From positions 62,001 to 126,000 of the forward strand of contig NZ_JADPJL010000060.1 in assembly GCF_023073415.1 (NCBI RefSeq): DNA of 64,000 nucleotides. Direction: 5' to 3'. Origin of the DNA: Bradyrhizobium sp. 190. GTDB lineage: Bacteria; Pseudomonadota; Alphaproteobacteria; Rhizobiales; Xanthobacteraceae. The notes beneath the pieces were generated by a model. It was given only the letters and a program-made list of their open reading frames with translations, was not told the DNA's origin and did no database searches. The position numbers and the translations under genes are program-made. Below are positions 29,586 through 39,056 of this stretch, piece after piece; within the stretch, counting starts at the first letter, position 1; the number at the start of each line of letters is the position of its first letter.

Positions 29586-29948
29586 ATGAAGATATCCCAG
29601 GTATTTAAGTTCGAGGCAGCGCACCGACTTCCAAACGTCCCGCAGACACATCGCTGTCATCGGATGCACGGTCATTCCTATCGGGTCGAGGTCGTGCTGA
29701 ACGGGCCCGTCGATCCGCACACCGGGTTCGTAATGGATTTCTTCAACATGGAAGAAGCGTTCGGTCTTCTTCTAAAGAACCTCGATCACCGTTGCCTGAA
29801 CGAAGTCCCGGGACTGGAAAATCCGACGGCGGAAAATATCGCCATCTGGATCTGGAAGCACGCGAAACCGCGCCTTGCGCAACTCTCGAGCGTGAGGGTG
29901 TACGAGACGACCGATTGTTGGGCGGAATATGACGGGCCCGATGGCTGA
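29586..29948 (+). CDS. queD: 6-carboxy-5,6,7,8-tetrahydropterin synthase
   Basis: 120 residues from 'MKISQVFKFEAAHRL'. Longer in-frame starts would add unrelated sequence. The enzyme turns dihydroneopterin triphosphate into carboxytetrahydropterin, an early step to queuosine and other 7-deazaguanines. Zinc histidines are seen in 'EAAHRL' and 'MHGHSY', the catalytic Cys in 'HRCHRMHGH', the acid/base His in 'LDHRCLNE', and Glu in 'VYETTDCWAEY'. No queC or queE lies nearby. Intact in an otherwise eroded neighbourhood. Confidence 0.9.
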   Translation: MKISQVFKFEAAHRLPNVPQTHRCHRMHGHSYRVEVVLNGPVDPHTGFVMDFFNMEEAFGLLLKNLDHRCLNEVPGLENPTAENIAIWIWKHAKPRLAQLSSVRVYETTDCWAEYDGPDG

Positions 29949-30613
29949 ATTCAGCGCTCATTTGGGACTGTGTCGATGCGGTACGCCTGTCCTTCTTCGG
30001 CTCCGAAACCGACTTGCTCGATCTGCACTTCGGCTCCTCGTCGGCCGGGTCCGCGGTCAGATTCCCGTGCTCGCGGAAGGCCCGTGGATCTCGCGGGAGG
30101 TCAGAGGACCGCGCCCGGCTTGGCCATGAGGACCCCCTAGCACGTGACCGCATTCGGCCAGACGATCCGGAATCCCGCGTTGTGCTAACCGCCGGAACTG
30201 TCTGGGGGGATTCGTTGGAGCGAATTCGATGCTGATTGTACCGGAGAGAGGACCCTCGATCCCGGACGCTCGCGGCTGGGCGATCTCGGTGCTGCAGCAG
30301 GTCGGCGCTAGCCGCGAGCACACCCGTAGCTTCGACATGGACGTTCTTATTTTGTCTCCGGTCGACCCTATAAGTTGAACCGACTGAGGAAATCAGCGCG
30401 ACCAAGCTTCCGCACCTTGGATTTTCTAGGATCATACATGACCCGATTGGAAGGGAAAAATCATCCGAATGCGTTCTCAGTGCACACATAGTGCACACGA
30501 CGGCCCGAGTGCACACGCCCTCACCTTAGATTGCGCCGGCGAGGATATTCGTGACGTCGCCGCTGATGCTACCGCAACGGCCTCGATCGGACTCTACATT
30601 GGGCTCACGACGT
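29949..30613. other. Intergenic stretch between queD and fixS
   Basis: Convergent ends of two transcripts. Frames here are short and arginine-rich, with no recognisable domain. No clear hairpin terminator was found. Confidence 0.4.
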
Positions 30614-30778
30614 TCAAGGAGCCGGCTTGTCCTGAACAGGGTCGTCATCGGCAATCGCTCGCCACCCCGCTCCTTCAAGATCGTTGTATTGGCCGTTCCT
30701 GAGCGACCAGAGAAACCCCACCAGGCCGAGCAGGCCGAGCACCAGCGCCAGCGGAACGAGGAATACCAGGACTTCCAT
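30614..30778 (-). CDS. fixS: cbb3 oxidase maturation protein FixS/CcoS
   Basis: 54 residues: one N-terminal membrane span ('VFLVPLALVLGLLGLVGFLWSL' in part), then 'RNGQYNDLEGAGWRAI', the hallmark of CcoS. It is needed for cofactor insertion into the cbb3 oxidase. Its ATG overlaps the fixI stop (TGATG), so it is translationally coupled and is the last gene of the fixGHIS unit. A longer frame to 30931 is simply the fixI shadow. Confidence 0.93.
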   Translation of the reverse strand: MEVLVFLVPLALVLGLLGLVGFLWSLRNGQYNDLEGAGWRAIADDDPVQDKPAP

Positions 30779-32970
30779 CAGCTCAACTCCCTGACACCAC
30801 GATGCGCGCGAAGGGCGTTCAAGATCACCAGCAGCGACGAGCCCGACATGGCAGCAGCGGCCACCAGCGGCGTCGCCAAACCAGCAATTGCCAAGGGCAC
30901 AGCCAGCAGATTGTAGACAGCGGCCAACCATAGATTCTGCCGCATTAGCCGCAGCGCTTTCCGCGAGAAGCCGATGGCAGCCACCACGGGTGTCAGGCGG
31001 TCGCCGAGAAAGACCAGATCGGCGGTCGCCTGGCTCAAATGGGTGGCGGTCACCGGCGACATCGAAACATGCGCGGCCGCCAGCGCAGGCGCGTCGTTCA
31101 TGCCGTCACCGACCATCATGACCTTGATGCCACGTCGCTTCAGCTCGTCGATCCGCGCAATTTTGTCGGCAGGGGTTACGCCTGCCCGCCATTCGTGAAT
31201 TCCGAGCGACTGCGCGGCGTGACGTACCGCTGGCTTGCGATCGCCGGACAGTATCTCGACTCCGATGCCACATTGTTGAAGTGCGGCGACAGCTCTGGCT
31301 GCATCTGGACGCAGCCGCTGCCGTACCGCAAAGACGTGGCACGTTTCGCCATGGCGGAAGGCAACGACCGACGCTTCGGGATCCCTGCACAAGATATCAT
31401 TGGCCAGATAATCCGCGCCGCAGAATGACGGCCTGCCCAATCTGACTTCAAGTCCGTCGACGAAACCATGCACACCCTGACCGGTAACCTCTTCGACCCC
31501 AGCCAGCGGCGTTTTTGCTTTGGCCGCGCGGGCTACCGCGGACGCGACCGGGTGATGGCTGGCAAGCGCAAGCCGGCCGGCTAGTTCGAACATTTCGGCC
31601 GGAATGCTCGCAGCGTTGGCGACATCAAGTTCGGGCAAGGTCAGTGTCCCCGTCTTGTCGAACACGGCCCTGTCGACGTCGGCCAGCCGCTCGATGGCAT
31701 CGCCGGAATTGAGCAGCACGCCGTTCCGGAACATGGCGCCCGATACGACGGTTTGCACCGCCGGTATGGCCAGGCCGACCGCGCATGGGCAGGTAATGAT
31801 CAGAACCGCGATCGCCATGACGATGGCATCATGCCAGGACGCGCCGAACGCGACCCAACCCAGCATGGTCAGAAGGGCTGCGGCGTGGACCACGGGCGCA
31901 TAGAGCCGGGCCGCGCGATCCGCCAATTGCACATAACGGGTGCGCGCCTGCACCGCGTTGTCGAGCAACCGGCCGATTTCGGACAGCAGCGTGCCTTCAG
32001 ACGCCGCCGACACCCGCACGCGCAATGCACCGGAGAGATTGAGCGTTCCCGCATAGACGGCGGTCCCCAGTCCCGCCTTCACCGGCAGGGTCTCGCCGGT
32101 GATCAGGCTTTGATCGATCTTGGACCGGCCCTCTATCACGGAGCCGTCGACGGCCGACCGTTCACCGGGCCGCAGCAACACGATATCGCCGGCCTGCACC
32201 GCGGCGATCGGCACTTCGGATATCTCGTCAACGCCAACGAACTTCGTTGCCGTCTCGCCCCTTAGGGCGGCCAGGTTTCCCGCGACGGCGCGAGTCCGCC
32301 GGCGCATGCTCTGATCGAGATAGCGGCCGGCCACCAGAAAGGTGATCAGCATCAGCGCCGCATCGAAATAAGCGTGTTCAGCGTGGTGAATGGTTTCGAC
32401 CACCGACATCGCGAGCGCCAGCACGATGCCGATGCTGATGGGAACGTCCATGTTGGTGCTGCGCGCCCGCAGTGCGCGGAACGCAGACCTGAAGAACGGC
32501 TGTCCCGAATAGGCTGCCGCGGGCAAAGCAATCAAGGCAGACAGCCAGTGGAAAAAATCACGCTGCTCCGGGATCATGTCGGTGACGTTGCCGGACCATA
32601 CCGGCACCGACAGCATCATCACGTTCATCGCGCCAAACGCCGCAACGCCGAGGCAGCGCAACAGGAAGCTCGCCTGCTCAGTCTCGAGCGCTTCGGCACG
32701 GACCGGCTCGAACGGATAGGCCTTGTAACCTAGTTCGGCCAACCGGTCGATGAAGCGGGTTGGATCGTGCGCCCCTTGCTTCCATTCCAGCGCCACTCGA
32801 CGGTCAGTCAAATTGACACGAGCCAGCGTGACATCCGGAAGCGCGGAAAGGGCGCGTTCGATCTTGGACATGCAGCCGGCACAATTGACGCCTTCGACCG
32901 CAAGATCGATATGCGACACCCCGGAACCGAGGTCCCTGACATAATGTGAAAAGTCCCGCGCCGCCTGCAT
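30778..32970 (-). CDS. fixI: Copper-exporting-type P1B ATPase FixI/CcoI
   Basis: 730 residues. An N-terminal heavy-metal domain carries 'GVNCAGCMSKIE'. Eight membrane spans are interrupted by the phosphatase loop 'LITGETLPV', the ion motif 'TCPCAVGLAIP', the phosphorylation site 'DKTGTLT' and the hinge 'GDGMNDAPAL'. In the FixI/CcoI subgroup the pump delivers copper to the periplasm for CuB of the cbb3 oxidase. It lies between fixH and fixS in the same direction, and length is normal for the family. Confidence 0.95.
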   Translation of the reverse strand: MQAARDFSHYVRDLGSGVSHIDLAVEGVNCAGCMSKIERALSALPDVTLARVNLTDRRVALEWKQGAHDPTRFIDRLAELGYKAYPFEPVRAEALETEQASFLLRCLGVAAFGAMNVMMLSVPVWSGNVTDMIPEQRDFFHWLSALIALPAAAYSGQPFFRSAFRALRARSTNMDVPISIGIVLALAMSVVETIHHAEHAYFDAALMLITFLVAGRYLDQSMRRRTRAVAGNLAALRGETATKFVGVDEISEVPIAAVQAGDIVLLRPGERSAVDGSVIEGRSKIDQSLITGETLPVKAGLGTAVYAGTLNLSGALRVRVSAASEGTLLSEIGRLLDNAVQARTRYVQLADRAARLYAPVVHAAALLTMLGWVAFGASWHDAIVMAIAVLIITCPCAVGLAIPAVQTVVSGAMFRNGVLLNSGDAIERLADVDRAVFDKTGTLTLPELDVANAASIPAEMFELAGRLALASHHPVASAVARAAKAKTPLAGVEEVTGQGVHGFVDGLEVRLGRPSFCGADYLANDILCRDPEASVVAFRHGETCHVFAVRQRLRPDAARAVAALQQCGIGVEILSGDRKPAVRHAAQSLGIHEWRAGVTPADKIARIDELKRRGIKVMMVGDGMNDAPALAAAHVSMSPVTATHLSQATADLVFLGDRLTPVVAAIGFSRKALRLMRQNLWLAAVYNLLAVPLAIAGLATPLVAAAAMSGSSLLVILNALRAHRGVRELS

Positions 32971-32982
32971 GATATGCCCTTC

Positions 32983-33480
32983 CTAGTTCAACAGCACACG
33001 GTTCTTCGACAGAAACAACCGTTGCCCGGCCGAAGCTCCTTCGAGCACGAGGTCCCATTGACCCGGCGCGATCGCGAGGGCGCTTCCCCGATAGATGCCG
33101 ATCCCCACTTCGGCGAGGGGCACCGGCAAATCGGCGCGCCGGTCGGTCGGCCGCTCGAACCGGCCGTGAAACTTTAGGCCCGATATCGGCCGGCCGCTGC
33201 TGTCGCGCGCCTTGATCTGCAGCGTCGCGCCGCCCTGCCCGCTGCGCTCGACATGCGCATCGACCTTCCAGTTTCGCGCGTTCTGATCGCGGGCCGCCGT
33301 GATTTGCTTCTCATAGGCGAGGCTTGCGCTATAGGCGCTGTCGACCTCGGTCCCGGGCAGCGTCTGGATGGCAAACCGCATCATGACGAGGTTGACTCCG
33401 ATCACGACGCCAAAGAACGCGATCAGCATTGCCAACACCTTGCGGCCGGTGATGGGTTTTGGCGCCTGCGATCCCGTCAT
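32983..33480 (-). CDS. fixH: cbb3 assembly protein FixH
   Basis: 165 residues. One N-terminal membrane anchor ('KVLAMLIAFFGVVIGVNLVMM' in part) precedes a periplasmic beta domain with 'SASLAYEKQITAARDQNARNW' (in part) and 'LPVPLAEVGIGIYRG'. FixH stabilises or matures the oxidase together with FixI. It is 17 bases from fixG and 12 from fixI. Confidence 0.92.
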   Translation of the reverse strand: MTGSQAPKPITGRKVLAMLIAFFGVVIGVNLVMMRFAIQTLPGTEVDSAYSASLAYEKQITAARDQNARNWKVDAHVERSGQGGATLQIKARDSSGRPISGLKFHGRFERPTDRRADLPVPLAEVGIGIYRGSALAIAPGQWDLVLEGASAGQRLFLSKNRVLLN

Positions 33481-33497
33481 GTGGTGGCTCCTGCCGC

Positions 33498-34961
33498 TTA
33501 CGGCGTGACGAAATTATCGGTGGCGGATGCCACCTCGCCGAGGCCGATATCGGTGATGCGGAAATGCACCGGAACCGACTTCTCTGGATTGTTTGCGGCA
33601 GGCGCCGTCACCAGCACCCGCAGCTCGGTGGTCTGGTCGCGCCCCAGAATGATCATCGGCCGCTCCGGGGTGACGGAATCGACGCCGACGACATGGACCG
33701 TTGCGTTGACCGGACCGTCGATATCGATCGCGATGACCCGGTCGAAGCCCCGCTTGTTCAACAAGCGAACCGTATAGGCATTGCGGATCGACCCGTCGCT
33801 CAACTTCACCGCGACCGGATTGCGGTCGTGGAGTACATTGACATCGAGCAGCGTCCGCGTCAGTAGCGCATAGAGCATGAACGCGCCGACGCAGGCGATC
33901 ATGGCGGAGTAGACGACGGTGCGCGGCCGCACAATGCGGTAGATCGGCGGCTTGCCGGCCTGACGGCGGTGAATATTGATATCGTTGTCATACCCGATCA
34001 GACGGGTTTCCCGGCCGATCTTGGTCATTACGGTGTCGCAGGCATCGATGCACAGTCCGCACTGGATGCAATCGAGCTGCGCGCCGTCACGGATATCGAT
34101 CCCGGTTGGGCACACGGCGACGCATTGGTAGCAATCGATGCAATCACCGACCGACTCGCCGAGGGCCCGCAACTCGTTCGCCTTCTTCAGCGACGTGCGC
34201 TTTTCACCATGATCGTATTTGTAGGTGACGTTGAGCGCCCATTCATCGGTGAGTGCCGCCTGAATACGGGGCCACGGACACATATAGACGCAGACCTGTT
34301 CGCGCATGAAGCCGGCGAGCAGATAGGTCGTTGCTGTCAGTATCGTAATCCAGATATAGGCCAGCATCGGCGCCTGGAACGTCACCAACTGCTTCACCAG
34401 TGTCGGCGCGTCGTTGAAATAGAGCACCCAGGCGCCGCCGGTCCACCACGCGATCATCAGCCAGATCGAATGCTTCAGAAGGAGCTCGGAAAAGCGCTGC
34501 AGCTTCATGGTGCCGCGCGCGGCATTCTTGCGCATGCGCTCGCGGCGATCGCCCTCGATCAGGCGTTCGACGGCATAGAACAGATCCGTCCACACGGTTT
34601 GCGGGCAGAGGTATCCGCACCAGATACGGCCGCCCAGCGAGTTCATCAGGAACAGCGTGATCGCGGCGACGATCAATAGGCCGGTGAAGTAGTAGACCTC
34701 CTGCGGCCACAGCTCGATGAAGAAGAAATAGAAACGGCTGTTCGGCAGGTCGACCAGCACCGCCTGGTCGGGCGCGCCGAGGCCGCGATTCCAGCGCACG
34801 AACGGCAGCAGATAGTAGACCCCGAGGCAGAACGCCATCAGGCCCCATTTGATCCGGCGGAAGGTCCCCGACACGCTCTGCGGATAGACCTTCTTCTGGG
34901 CCACATAGAGCGGCCCGTCGTCTTCAAGCTGCAGATCGATTGGATTCACGGGCTTGTTCAT
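33498..34961 (-). CDS. fixG: cbb3 assembly ferredoxin-type membrane protein FixG/CcoG
   Basis: 487 residues. Several membrane spans surround cysteine motifs 'IWCGYLCPQTVW' and 'CVYMCPWPRIQ'. A cytoplasmic 2[4Fe-4S] ferredoxin part follows: 'CIDCYQCVAVCPTGIDIR' and 'CIQCGLCIDACD'. A C-terminal Ig-like periplasmic domain closes the protein ('VLVTAPAANNPEKSVPVHF' in part). CcoG is thought to reduce copper for oxidase assembly. First gene of the fixGHIS unit, with its own FixK/FNR-type box 54 bases upstream. Confidence 0.95.
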   Translation of the reverse strand: MNKPVNPIDLQLEDDGPLYVAQKKVYPQSVSGTFRRIKWGLMAFCLGVYYLLPFVRWNRGLGAPDQAVLVDLPNSRFYFFFIELWPQEVYYFTGLLIVAAITLFLMNSLGGRIWCGYLCPQTVWTDLFYAVERLIEGDRRERMRKNAARGTMKLQRFSELLLKHSIWLMIAWWTGGAWVLYFNDAPTLVKQLVTFQAPMLAYIWITILTATTYLLAGFMREQVCVYMCPWPRIQAALTDEWALNVTYKYDHGEKRTSLKKANELRALGESVGDCIDCYQCVAVCPTGIDIRDGAQLDCIQCGLCIDACDTVMTKIGRETRLIGYDNDINIHRRQAGKPPIYRIVRPRTVVYSAMIACVGAFMLYALLTRTLLDVNVLHDRNPVAVKLSDGSIRNAYTVRLLNKRGFDRVIAIDIDGPVNATVHVVGVDSVTPERPMIILGRDQTTELRVLVTAPAANNPEKSVPVHFRITDIGLGEVASATDNFVTP

Positions 34962-35014
34962 CGAGGTTGATCTCAGGTCCGGCGTGGACTTTAGGCACGC
35001 CCCCGCAACCGCGA

Positions 35015-35028
35015 TTGATCCACCTCAA
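35015..35028 (-). promoter_or_regulatory. FixK/FNR-type box ahead of fixG
   Basis: TTGA-TCCACC-TCAA, perfect half-sites at the standard six-base spacing, 54 bases from the fixG ATG. Lies between fixP and fixG, so fixGHIS can be driven separately from fixNOQP. Confidence 0.85.
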
Positions 35029-35056
35029 ACAATGCGCAAGTTCCGGTGCCCGCCCG

Positions 35057-35929
35057 TTATTTGCCCCCGCCGAGCGAGTGGACATAGACGGCCAGCGCCT
35101 TGATCGTGGGAGGATCGAGACGACCGACCCAGGTCGGCATGACGCCGGCGCGACCATTGCTGATCGTTTCGATCAGCGTCGCCTCGTCCGAGCCGTAGAG
35201 CCAGATCTTGTCGGTCAGGTCGGGCGCTCCGAGTTCCTGATTGCCCTTGGCATTGTCGCCATGGCACGCCGCGCAATTATCCGCAAAGATTTTCGCACCG
35301 GCCGATTTGTTGTAGCCCGGGCTGGTCGATAGACCCGAGAGCGACCGGACGTAGTTGGCAACGGTGACGATCTGATCCTTCTTCAAAACGCCATCCTTGC
35401 CAAAGGCCAGCATGGCGTTTTCGTGGGCCTTTGGATGCCCGGAACGGACACCGAACTGGATCGTCTGCATGATCTGATCGAGCGAACCACCCCAAAGCCA
35501 TTCGTCATCGTTCAGGTTGGGATATCCCTTGGCACCGGCGCCGCCGCTGCCGTGGCACGGCGCGCAGTTGTCGCCGAATACTGTCTTGCCGCGGGCGCGG
35601 GCCAGCGCCAGCAATGCCGGATCCTTCTCGATTTCCGCCAGCGGCGCCGCGCCGAGTGCGACCATCTTGTCGCCGCGAATTTTTTCGAGGTTTGCGAGCT
35701 CAACGGCAACGTCCGCGCGCGACGAGTAATTCAGCACGCCGGTGGTATGGCTCCACAGCAGCGGCCACGCCGGATACACGATCCAGTAGCCGATCGCCCA
35801 CACGATGGTCAGGTAAAACGTGATCACCCACCAGCGCGGCAGCGGCGTGTTCAATTCCTTGATGCCGTCCCACTCGTGGCCGGTGGTCGTCTTGCCGGAG
35901 ACTTGGTCGAAATCGCTGTGCTCAGCCAT
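35057..35929 (-). CDS. fixP: cbb3 oxidase di-haem subunit III FixP/CcoP
   Basis: 290 residues. One N-terminal membrane anchor ('WWVITFYLTIVWAIGYWIV' in part) is followed by two c-type haem domains with CAPCHG and CAACHG and their distal methionines ('AMLAFG', 'GVMPTW'). It takes electrons from soluble cytochrome c and passes them to FixO/FixN. It follows fixQ by 7 bases, the last gene of fixNOQP. Confidence 0.96.
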   Translation of the reverse strand: MAEHSDFDQVSGKTTTGHEWDGIKELNTPLPRWWVITFYLTIVWAIGYWIVYPAWPLLWSHTTGVLNYSSRADVAVELANLEKIRGDKMVALGAAPLAEIEKDPALLALARARGKTVFGDNCAPCHGSGGAGAKGYPNLNDDEWLWGGSLDQIMQTIQFGVRSGHPKAHENAMLAFGKDGVLKKDQIVTVANYVRSLSGLSTSPGYNKSAGAKIFADNCAACHGDNAKGNQELGAPDLTDKIWLYGSDEATLIETISNGRAGVMPTWVGRLDPPTIKALAVYVHSLGGGK

Positions 35930-35935
35930 GATCCG

Positions 35936-36100
35936 TCACTCCTCCCGCAGCGGCATCTGCGCGGCTTCGTCGAACGCGGCCTTGCTCCGCGGCCAGTACG
36001 CGTAAGCTACGATCGCCAGGAAGATTCCCACGAAGATGGGCGTCCAGAACGTGGTGACGAAATCGGATGTAAAATTCTGGACTGTCAGGATGGCTTTCAT
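35936..36100 (-). CDS. fixQ: cbb3 oxidase small subunit FixQ/CcoQ
   Basis: 54 residues, below the usual size for automatic calling: 'MKAILTVQNFTSDFVTTFWT', one membrane span ('PIFVGIFLAIVAYAYW') and a charged tail ending 'AQMPLREE'. CcoQ stabilises the oxidase complex. It sits between fixO and fixP in the standard N-O-Q-P order. Confidence 0.93.
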   Translation of the reverse strand: MKAILTVQNFTSDFVTTFWTPIFVGIFLAIVAYAYWPRSKAAFDEAAQMPLREE

Positions 36101-36127
36101 CGTTCTGCTTGCTCGACGGAGATGTGC

Positions 36128-36862
36128 TCAGCGAAGATTGACTTTTTTGTTGTAGAGCTTGAAATCGACCAGCGTGCCGAGCATCTGCAAGTACGCGACT
36201 AGCGCGTCCATCTCGGTGGGCATGCCCGGCTTGCCGTCGAAGTTTCTGGCAACCGCTTTGGGATAGCGTTTGGCGAAAGCGTCGAGACCGGCATTATCCG
36301 GGTCAGCCTGCGCCTTGAGATCGGCCACGGAGTTGGCAATCTGGTCGTCCGAATAGGGCACACCGACCGCGCGGCTGGTGCGAAGATGGCTGGCCATGCC
36401 AGAGACATCGACTTCCGTTTCCGACAGGAACGCATATCCCGGCATTATAGATTGCGGCACGATCGCGCGTGGATTGGTTAGGTGCGTGACATGCCATTCA
36501 TCGGAATATTTGGCGCCGACGCGCGCCAGATCCGGACCGGTGCGCTTCGATCCCCACTGAAACGGGTGGTCATACATGCTCTCGGCCGCGAGCGAGTAAT
36601 GGCCGTAGCGCTCGACTTCATCCCGCAATGGCCGGACCATCTGCGAGTGGCAGAGATAGCAGCCCTCGCGGACATAGACGTTGCGACCGGCGAGCTCGAG
36701 CGGCGTATACGGCCTGACGCCGTCGACGGCTTCGATGGTCGACTTGAGATAAAACATCGGCGTGATCTCGACGAGACCGCCGATGGCAATGACCGTGAGA
36801 ATTCCGCCGATCAGGACGATCGAGTTCTTCTCGAATATCTGGTGTCTGCTCCAGAAAGACAA
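36128..36862 (-). CDS. fixO: cbb3 oxidase mono-haem subunit II FixO/CcoO
   Basis: 244 residues. It has an N-terminal anchor ('IVLIGGILTVIAIGGLVEI' in part), a haem c site 'CYLCHS' near residue 66, and 'WGSKRTGPDLARVGAKYSDEWH' (in part) typical of CcoO. The haem methionine is probably in 'QSIMPGYAFL'. It follows fixN by 11 bases. Confidence 0.96.
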   Translation of the reverse strand: MSFWSRHQIFEKNSIVLIGGILTVIAIGGLVEITPMFYLKSTIEAVDGVRPYTPLELAGRNVYVREGCYLCHSQMVRPLRDEVERYGHYSLAAESMYDHPFQWGSKRTGPDLARVGAKYSDEWHVTHLTNPRAIVPQSIMPGYAFLSETEVDVSGMASHLRTSRAVGVPYSDDQIANSVADLKAQADPDNAGLDAFAKRYPKAVARNFDGKPGMPTEMDALVAYLQMLGTLVDFKLYNKKVNLR

Positions 36863-36873
36863 CTAGTCGCTCC

Positions 36874-38523
36874 TCATTCCGCCGGCTGAAGAGCGACAGG
36901 CGATTGCGCTTCCGCTTCGCCGACACGCACCGTCATCCAGAGATTATAGGCCATGATCAACGCACCGATCAGGAATAGCGCGCCGCCCGCTGCGCGGATC
37001 GCATAGAAGGGATGCATCGCCTCGACGGACTCGATGAAGGAATATTCGAGGAAGCCGAGCGAAGTGTAGGCGCGCCACATCAGGCCCTGCAGGATCCCTG
37101 AAACCCACATCGCGGAGATGTAGAGCACGATGCCGATGGTCGCGATCCAGAAGTGCCAGTTGACGAGCTTGAGGCTGTAAAGGCCCTTACGATCCCACAA
37201 CCAGGGGATCAGGCAGTACAGTGCGCCGAACGAGACGAAGCCGACCCAGCCGAGCGCGCCGGAATGAACGTGACCGACCGTCCAATCGGTGTAATGGCTG
37301 AGCGAATTCACCACCTTGATCGACATCAGCGGGCCTTCGAATGTGGCCATGCCGTAGAATGCGACCGACACCACGAGCATTCGGAGCACGGGGTCGGTGC
37401 GCAATTTGTCCCAGGCCCCTGACAGGGTCATGAGGCCGTTGATCATGCCGCCCCAGGACGGCATCCACAGCATGATGGAGAACGTCATGCCGAGCGTCTG
37501 CGCCCAGTCCGGCAACGCCGTATAGTGAAGATGATGCGGCCCGGCCCAGATGTAGAGGAAGATGATCGCCCAGAAGTGGATGATCGACAGCCGATAGGAA
37601 TAGACCGGCCGCTCGGCGCGCTTCGGAATGAAATAGTACATGATGGCAAGGAAGCCGGCGGTCAGGAAGAAGCCCACCGCGTTATGGCCGTACCACCACT
37701 GGAACATGGCATCCTGCACGCCGCCCCAGGCAATGTAGGATTTCGAGCCCCAGACGGATACTGGCAGCGCGGGATTGTTGCCGAGATGCAGCACGGCGAT
37801 GGTGACGATGAAGGCGAGATAGAACCAGTTCGCGACAAAGATATGCGGTTCCTTGCGCTTGATAATGGTCATCAGGAACACCAGCAGATAGGCCACCCAG
37901 ACGATCGTCAGCCACAGATCGGCGTACCATTCCGGTTCGGCATATTCCTTGGATTGGGTGACGCCGAGCAAATAGCCGGTGCCCGCGATCAGGATGAAGA
38001 AGTTGTAGCCGATCACGACGAACCACGGCGCGAGATCGCCGGCGAGGCGCACGCGGCAGGTCTTCTGCACGACATAGAACGACGTTGCGATTAACACATT
38101 GCCGCCAAACGCAAAGATCACTGCCGATGTGTGAAGCGGACGCAGGCGGCCAAAGCTGGTCCATGGCAAGTCGAAATTGAGCGCAGGCCAGGCAAGCTGC
38201 GACGCGATCAGCAACCCGACCGCAAATCCAGCGATGCCCCAGAACATCGCCATCACAGCCGAAAATTTGACGGGACCCATATTGTAATTGGGCCGGCCAT
38301 TGATTTCCCGGAGGGGGAGCGCCGCGGGCCGGTCATAATACCGGTTCACGATCGCAAAGACCGCCCACAAACTAGCCGCGCACGCCAGAGACGCGTGAAA
38401 GGCGAACGCCGTATCCAGCGCCTTGGCGGTGGCGAACAGGCATAGAAACGCCGACGCGGCAAAAACTATTGCGAGGCCGGCTTCGCCGTGCGTCATCGAT
38501 TTTGCGGATTGAGACTGGTTCAT
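36874..38523 (-). CDS. fixN: cbb3 oxidase catalytic subunit I FixN/CcoN
   Basis: 549 residues from the ATG at 38523 ('MNQSQSAKSMT'); an upstream ATG at 38544 would add seven residues and lies nearer the promoter. About twelve membrane spans hold haem b, haem b3 and CuB: His ligands appear in 'RLRPLHTSAVIFAFGGN', 'WWYGHNAVGFFLT', 'GPHHLHYT' and 'GHVHSGALGWVGF'. This is the high-affinity terminal oxidase used at micro-oxic oxygen levels. First gene of fixNOQP, with a perfect FixK/FNR-type box upstream. Confidence 0.97.
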   Translation of the reverse strand: MNQSQSAKSMTHGEAGLAIVFAASAFLCLFATAKALDTAFAFHASLACAASLWAVFAIVNRYYDRPAALPLREINGRPNYNMGPVKFSAVMAMFWGIAGFAVGLLIASQLAWPALNFDLPWTSFGRLRPLHTSAVIFAFGGNVLIATSFYVVQKTCRVRLAGDLAPWFVVIGYNFFILIAGTGYLLGVTQSKEYAEPEWYADLWLTIVWVAYLLVFLMTIIKRKEPHIFVANWFYLAFIVTIAVLHLGNNPALPVSVWGSKSYIAWGGVQDAMFQWWYGHNAVGFFLTAGFLAIMYYFIPKRAERPVYSYRLSIIHFWAIIFLYIWAGPHHLHYTALPDWAQTLGMTFSIMLWMPSWGGMINGLMTLSGAWDKLRTDPVLRMLVVSVAFYGMATFEGPLMSIKVVNSLSHYTDWTVGHVHSGALGWVGFVSFGALYCLIPWLWDRKGLYSLKLVNWHFWIATIGIVLYISAMWVSGILQGLMWRAYTSLGFLEYSFIESVEAMHPFYAIRAAGGALFLIGALIMAYNLWMTVRVGEAEAQSPVALQPAE

Positions 38524-38583
38524 GCGCGGGCTTCTCTTCTGCAAAGGTCAGTCCCGAATGATCACACCTGGGGCGTCATCGAA

Positions 38584-38597
38584 TTGATCAAGGTCAA
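38584..38597 (-). promoter_or_regulatory. FixK/FNR-type box ahead of fixNOQP
   Basis: TTGA-TCAAGG-TCAA, both half-sites perfect. It lies 60 bases before the chosen fixN start, compatible with class II activation at -41.5. Confidence 0.88.
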
Positions 38598-38643
38598 ACT
38601 CCGGCGAATTTGCGAGAGCGCTGGGGAAAAAGCTGTCAAAACG

Positions 38644-38973
38644 TCAGCAACACGGAGCGATCGGGACGGACATCCGTAGGGCTGCACGATGCTTCCGTTC
38701 GATCTTACGCAGTCGCTTCGCAAGCTGCGGAGATGCCTCGAGTTCCGCTGCCAGGCATTCATCCAGCGCGTCAGCGGAGACCCGACACCCCGTCAAAAGC
38801 CCGTAAAGCTCCGGGGGCGACAGATTCAGATCTCGCGCAATCTGCTCGAACTCGGCGCGGTCCATGCCGCGCAGCTCGTTCGCGCGGGAAAAACTGGCGG
38901 CGACGGACTTGGCCCATGCGGTCAGAACACTGAATCCGCGCAACTTGCCTGTTTGGCCGAAAGCATTCGTCAT
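38644..38973 (-). CDS. DUF6455-like protein, cysteine motif missing (copy 1)
   Basis: 109 residues from 'MTNAFGQTGKLRGF', chosen because the longer frame to 39060 runs through the upstream FixK-type box. The core 'MDRAEFEQIARDLNLSPPEL' matches the DUF6455 helix seen again in the gene at 50191 ('FARIARDLCVSPAEL'). Unlike that copy, the C-terminal CxxC-x5-C set is absent; the tail ends in a Cys-Cys pair. Function unknown. Lies between hemN and fixN and has its own box, so it belongs to the low-oxygen regulon. Confidence 0.6.
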   Translation of the reverse strand: MTNAFGQTGKLRGFSVLTAWAKSVAASFSRANELRGMDRAEFEQIARDLNLSPPELYGLLTGCRVSADALDECLAAELEASPQLAKRLRKIERKHRAALRMSVPIAPCC

Positions 38974-39028
38974 GGGAGGTCTCCAGGATGATGATCCCGC
39001 AGCAATGCTAGTTCGGACGGGGATTGCC

Positions 39029-39042
39029 TTGATCGAAGTCAA
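39029..39042 (-). promoter_or_regulatory. FixK/FNR-type box ahead of the first DUF6455 gene
   Basis: TTGA-TCGAAG-TCAA, perfect half-sites, 56 bases before the DUF6455 start and just beyond the hemN stop codon. Confidence 0.82.
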
Positions 39043-39056
39043 GCCGGCTGCGCGGG

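Noticed and set aside
29743..30516. 257-codon minus-strand frame overlapping queD
   Set aside because: Overlaps a certain gene and is rich in Ser/Arg without domains.
33969..34679. 236-codon plus-strand frame opposite fixG
   Set aside because: Antisense of conserved ferredoxin motifs; low-complexity product.
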